64,000 bases of DNA. Source: DATLED01 sp963750255. Lineage in GTDB: Bacteria > Actinomycetota > Acidimicrobiia > Acidimicrobiales > CADCTF01. How positions within the stretch are numbered: position 1 is the first letter of the stretch; the number at the start of each line of letters is the position of its first letter. The DNA lies in NCBI GenBank assembly GCA_963750255.1, contig CAVVPZ010000006.1, forward strand, positions 62,001-126,000. Reading direction: 5' to 3'. Of this stretch, positions 60,993 through 64,000 are shown piece after piece. Under the pieces are notes generated by a model. That model ran no database searches, was not told the DNA's origin, and saw only the letters and a list, made by a program, of their open reading frames with translations. A program made the position numbers and the translations under genes.

Positions 60993-63086
60993 TCATCCCA
61001 CTGTGTCGCGATCGGGGTCGTCGGCGACGGCGGCGGCGAGACTGGCCGTCCCACGGGTGAGCAGCCGGTAGAACTGAGAGCGCGACACGCTGAGCTGGGC
61101 GGCGGCCAGTTCGTGGCTCGTCCGCCGGTCGAGGTAGGCAACCTCGAGCGCCTGGAGCGCCAGGGTCAGGTCAGGGGTCGCGTCGCGGCCAAGACGGTCG
61201 AGGGTGCTGCGCACAACGGAGCGGACGGCCTCGCCTCGTTGCGCCTCGGTGGCTCCCTCCGGCGTCGAGACGAGGTGCAGGAGCAGTGAGGTGGCGAGCC
61301 GGCGGTCGTCGTTCCAACTCGCAAGGACACGCCGCACCTCGTTCTCGAGCTCCGACGTGGTCATGGCCTGGGGAAGCGGACGTTCGGTGACGACCGCTTC
61401 GATCCAGGCTTCGACGCCGAGGCGGGTGAGGTCGAGCACATAGCCATCCGACGGCGTTTCGGCCGCCCAGGCCGTGTGCCGAGCGCTCTCGACCTGGCGA
61501 AAGCCGAGCGCCTTGTACATGGCCTTGAAGGTCGGGACCGCGGTCTGGGCCAGGTACACGTGGTTGCGGGCAAACAACCCGAATAGCTCCTGCAGCAAGG
61601 CGCTGATCACCTCACCACGCCGCGCCGCTTGCGAGGCAAGGTGCAACACGTGGATGACCCGGGCGTCCTCGGGTCGAACCGGAAGCGCGGCGACCTCGTC
61701 GAGCGAGAAGTACTCGCGGACGACGGGACCGAAGACGGGGTCTGGACACAGGAGTTTGTAGGCGGACGCAGTCATCGGCATGACGGCGCTGAACCCGAGA
61801 GCGCCGCCCTCGGTCCCGCGGGCGACCCGAAGTCGGAGGTCCGGGTGGGCGAGCAGGCGCGAGAAGAACGACCGCGCTCCATCCAGTGATGTCTCGTCGG
61901 GCGTGACGACGTCCTCACCGCCGAACCCACTTCGCACCCACGCGGCGTAGAGCGGCCACAGTTCCTCGGCGTCGTCGACCGTGCCGGGGACGACCCATAC
62001 CTCGTCGGGATCTTCCTCATCGAAGAGCATGGCGTGGGCAAAGGCGTTGCTCCACAGGAACAGGCGCTCGGCGACGAGCCACTCGCGCTCGGCCGCGCCA
62101 ACGACCCGGGCCCGCCTCCGGTAATAGTCGCCGCGGCGTCGTACCAACTCCCGCCACCGCTCCGGTCGCCGCCAGCGAAGATCGGCGGCAAGGAAGTGGC
62201 CCACGTCGCTGTGCAGCATCAGCCCGTGGTCAGACGGCCGCACGATCGACAATTGGCACAGGCGGTCGAAGGCGGGCCCGACGTCGTCGAGTCCGGCGAT
62301 GGCGGAGAGGGTCGCCTCGTCGAAGTGCCGAACGACGGCGCAAGCGTCGAGCAGCGCACGCAGCTCGGGGTCGGGAAGGTCGCGGAGGAGGCGTTCGACA
62401 AGGGAGCGGATGCGTAGACGCCACTGAGGCGCAGTGTCGAAGTCGCGTACTTCGAACTGTTGGGCGAGATCGACGGCCATCGAAACCCCGAGTGGGAAGC
62501 CGCGGGTGGCGGCGTAGACCTGCTCGACGAGGTCGGAGTCGGTGATCGCATTTCGGGCCAAAAGGGTGGAGGTCTCGGCGCGGGACAACGCGGCCAGCGG
62601 CATGGGAAGGATCAGCCGGTGCCACGGCACCTGCTTGCTCAGCGCTCGTCCGACTGGCAGCCGACCAGACACAACGATCTTCACGCCAGGGGCCAGTGAT
62701 CCCAACAGCGCTTCGAGGAAGGGCGTCAGATTTCCGAGCTGCTCGAACGTGTCGATCTCGAGAAGCGGCTGTGCTGCGTTGATCTCCTCGATGGCCTGGG
62801 CAGGGTCGCCACCGGTGAGGGCGTGCAGGAATGCATCGGGATCGGTGGCGATGTTGTAGCCGTCGACGACCATCACCGGCCGGCCCACCGCCTCGGCGCA
62901 CCGTCGAAAGGCCCGGAGGAGGGCGCTCTTGCCGACGCCCCCGGGCCCGAAGACGTTGAGTACGGCGGGGGCGGGCTCCGGTGAGGCGAGCCAGCGATCG
63001 AACTGGGCGAGCTCGGGAACCCGGCCCACGAACATCTGCGCTTCGAGCAGCGCGAGCGTGTCGCCAATCGTTCGAGCTTCGGTCAC
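60993..63086 (-). CDS. STAND-type ATPase with acetyltransferase-like middle and C-terminal HTH
   Basis: 697 residues from the GTG at 63086. NTPase domain: FVGRVPELAQFDRWLASPEP, Walker A NVFGPGGVGKSALLRAFRRC, KIVVSGRLPVGRALSKQVPW and a winged-helix-like part (LRALLDACAVVRHFDEATLS). Residues ~400-540 look GNAT-like, ending VPTFKAMYKALGFRQVESAR. C-terminal helices end in a helix-turn-helix, SHELAAAQLSVSRSQFYRLL. Combination suggests a signal-integrating regulator, in the manner of STAND proteins. Divergent from the membrane protein at 63269. Substrate and targets unknown. Confidence 0.7.
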   Translation of the reverse strand: MTEARTIGDTLALLEAQMFVGRVPELAQFDRWLASPEPAPAVLNVFGPGGVGKSALLRAFRRCAEAVGRPVMVVDGYNIATDPDAFLHALTGGDPAQAIEEINAAQPLLEIDTFEQLGNLTPFLEALLGSLAPGVKIVVSGRLPVGRALSKQVPWHRLILPMPLAALSRAETSTLLARNAITDSDLVEQVYAATRGFPLGVSMAVDLAQQFEVRDFDTAPQWRLRIRSLVERLLRDLPDPELRALLDACAVVRHFDEATLSAIAGLDDVGPAFDRLCQLSIVRPSDHGLMLHSDVGHFLAADLRWRRPERWRELVRRRGDYYRRRARVVGAAEREWLVAERLFLWSNAFAHAMLFDEEDPDEVWVVPGTVDDAEELWPLYAAWVRSGFGGEDVVTPDETSLDGARSFFSRLLAHPDLRLRVARGTEGGALGFSAVMPMTASAYKLLCPDPVFGPVVREYFSLDEVAALPVRPEDARVIHVLHLASQAARRGEVISALLQELFGLFARNHVYLAQTAVPTFKAMYKALGFRQVESARHTAWAAETPSDGYVLDLTRLGVEAWIEAVVTERPLPQAMTTSELENEVRRVLASWNDDRRLATSLLLHLVSTPEGATEAQRGEAVRSVVRSTLDRLGRDATPDLTLALQALEVAYLDRRTSHELAAAQLSVSRSQFYRLLTRGTASLAAAVADDPDRDTVG

Positions 63087-63268
63087 GTTGTGCCTGCCTT
63101 CTTTCGCACCGTACCAGTGACCGTCTCCGCGATCTGGCACAAGGTCGGGACGCTCATGGGACTGGCCCCGGCGTCGACGCGTGTGAACCTGCGGCTACGG
63201 GCCGCGATCGGGCGTTCCGTCGGACGCGGTCCGTTTGCCGCATCGATCACACCGAGGACGTACTTCCG

Positions 63269-64000
63269 ATGACCACGAGAAGGGACCCGGTTCCCCCGCC
63301 GCCTTCGCTCGATCCTCTGGTCGAGGTGACAGACGAACGCAAGGGTCCGCGCCACCCCTTGGTCTGGGTTCTCCTCTCGGTTCTCGTGCTCGCTGGCCTC
63401 CTCGCGTTCTGGAAGTTGCGGGCGGACGACCCAGTGGCCAAGACGGCGCTGGCAACGGCCGCAACCACTGACGCCGGGCTTGCCCGCCAGACCAGCTGCT
63501 TCGATGCGGGGTACTTCTATGACGCAGAGGGTGCCTGCTACACCCGTGATCCTGTCGGTCTGTCGGCGGAGGAGTTGGCCAAGGCCCGCGTCGACCTTGC
63601 GACGCCGGACGCGACGTCGGATGCCGCACCCGCGCCGCCGGCTGGAGAGCCCGCAGCCCCGGCCCCGCAGCCGGCCGCGCCGGCCGCTCGGCCCGCCGCG
63701 GCTCCGGCGCAATCGGCCTCGCCGGCGCCGGCGCCGAAACCGGCAGCGCCTACTCCCCAAGCGCCGGCACCTGCTGCGCAGCCCGCGCCTGCCGCTGCGC
63801 AACCGGCGCCGGTTGCCGCGCAACCGGCGGCACCGCAGCCAGCCCCGCAACCGGCCCCGCAACCCAAGGTCACGATCGCCAGCTCGGAGTGGACCTTCGA
63901 GATCACGCCCGACCCGCCGCCGGGGCACGACCCCGAGACCTCGAAGTACCTCGTTCGGTTTCAGGTCGACCACGGCACGGTGTCCGGGAGCCGAGCGCGA
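63269..64000 (+). CDS. Membrane-anchored protein with Ala/Pro/Gln-rich external linker, cut by window end
   Basis: ATG start; cytoplasmic 35 residues (MTTRRDPVPPPPSLDPLVEV), membrane helix PLVWVLLSVLVLAGLLAFWK, then an external part with a Cys pair (RQTSCFDAGYFYDAEGACYT) and a long Pro-Ala-Gln linker (APAAQPAPAAAQPAPVAAQP) leading to a beta-rich domain (VTIASSEWTFEITPDPPPGH) still open at 64000. The linker would span the peptidoglycan. Divergent from the STAND-type gene. No family recognised; probably an envelope protein. Confidence 0.6.
   Translation, partial: MTTRRDPVPPPPSLDPLVEVTDERKGPRHPLVWVLLSVLVLAGLLAFWKLRADDPVAKTALATAATTDAGLARQTSCFDAGYFYDAEGACYTRDPVGLSAEELAKARVDLATPDATSDAAPAPPAGEPAAPAPQPAAPAARPAAAPAQSASPAPAPKPAAPTPQAPAPAAQPAPAAAQPAPVAAQPAAPQPAPQPAPQPKVTIASSEWTFEITPDPPPGHDPETSKYLVRFQVDHGTVSGSRAR

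Noticed and set aside
63083..63973. Minus-strand Gly/Arg/Cys-rich protein at the window end
   Set aside because: It is the antisense of the Pro-Ala-Gln linker of the membrane protein starting at 63269.

Overview
This window comes from a high-GC actinobacterial chromosome and is centred on the replication origin. The order gyrA-gyrB-DUF721-recF-dnaN-dnaA / rpmH-rnpA-yidD-yidC-jag-rsmG-parA-parB, followed by a CwlM-like protein, trxA, trxB, a SigM-like sigma factor with its anti-sigma factor, murJ, a DUF6049 protein and a CCA-adding enzyme, closely matches the mycobacterial origin region. Several features point to Acidimicrobiia rather than to Mycobacteriales: a secreted protein built from GYWLVASDGG-type repeats, a WhiB protein, a DPPR-synthase-like UbiA protein, and a kinase that is separate from MurJ. 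That class assignment is inference from sequence style; no 16S gene is present.

Layout. 1-8.5 kb is accessory DNA: the frameshifted end of a MobF/TraA-type relaxase, a repeat-rich secreted protein, a VOC protein, an unknown cluster with a DUF6933 protein, a short excisionase-like gene with a winged-helix gene, and a secreted Cys-containing protein. 9.1-12.2 kb holds a permease, two VOC proteins and an ArsR-ArsC fusion, flanked by two copies of a tRNA 3' end (24 of 25 bases identical) that look like attachment-site scars. 12.2-15.3 kb has a glycosyltransferase, a DJ-1/PfpI protein, a DUF1905 protein and a NUDIX hydrolase. 15.3-20.1 kb is a five-gene operon (small protein, GMC oxidoreductase, UbiA prenyltransferase, two NAD-dependent epimerases) in which every junction is a 4-base start/stop overlap. 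20.2-30 kb is housekeeping and stress genes. 30-46 kb is the origin core, with a candidate oriC containing DnaA boxes and a DnaA-trio-like TAG array between dnaN and dnaA, and three parS palindromes in front of parA. 46-58 kb is a cell-envelope and redox block: CwlM-like pseudo-amidase, thioredoxin system, SigM/anti-sigma, a Ser/Thr kinase with an extracellular domain, DegV, MurJ, DUF6049. 58-64 kb has a solitary PilT-like ATPase, the CCA-adding enzyme, an ATPase/acetyltransferase-like/HTH protein and a Pro-Ala-rich membrane protein cut by the window end.

A general caution applies to the whole window. Many otherwise well conserved genes (gyrA, murJ, cca, pilT-like, DUF6049, GMC oxidoreductase and others) are broken by single-base shifts, most of them +1. 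This looks like residual assembly error rather than biology, so gene integrity, fusions and exact starts should be read with that in mind. Where a reading frame had to be stitched, the entry says so.
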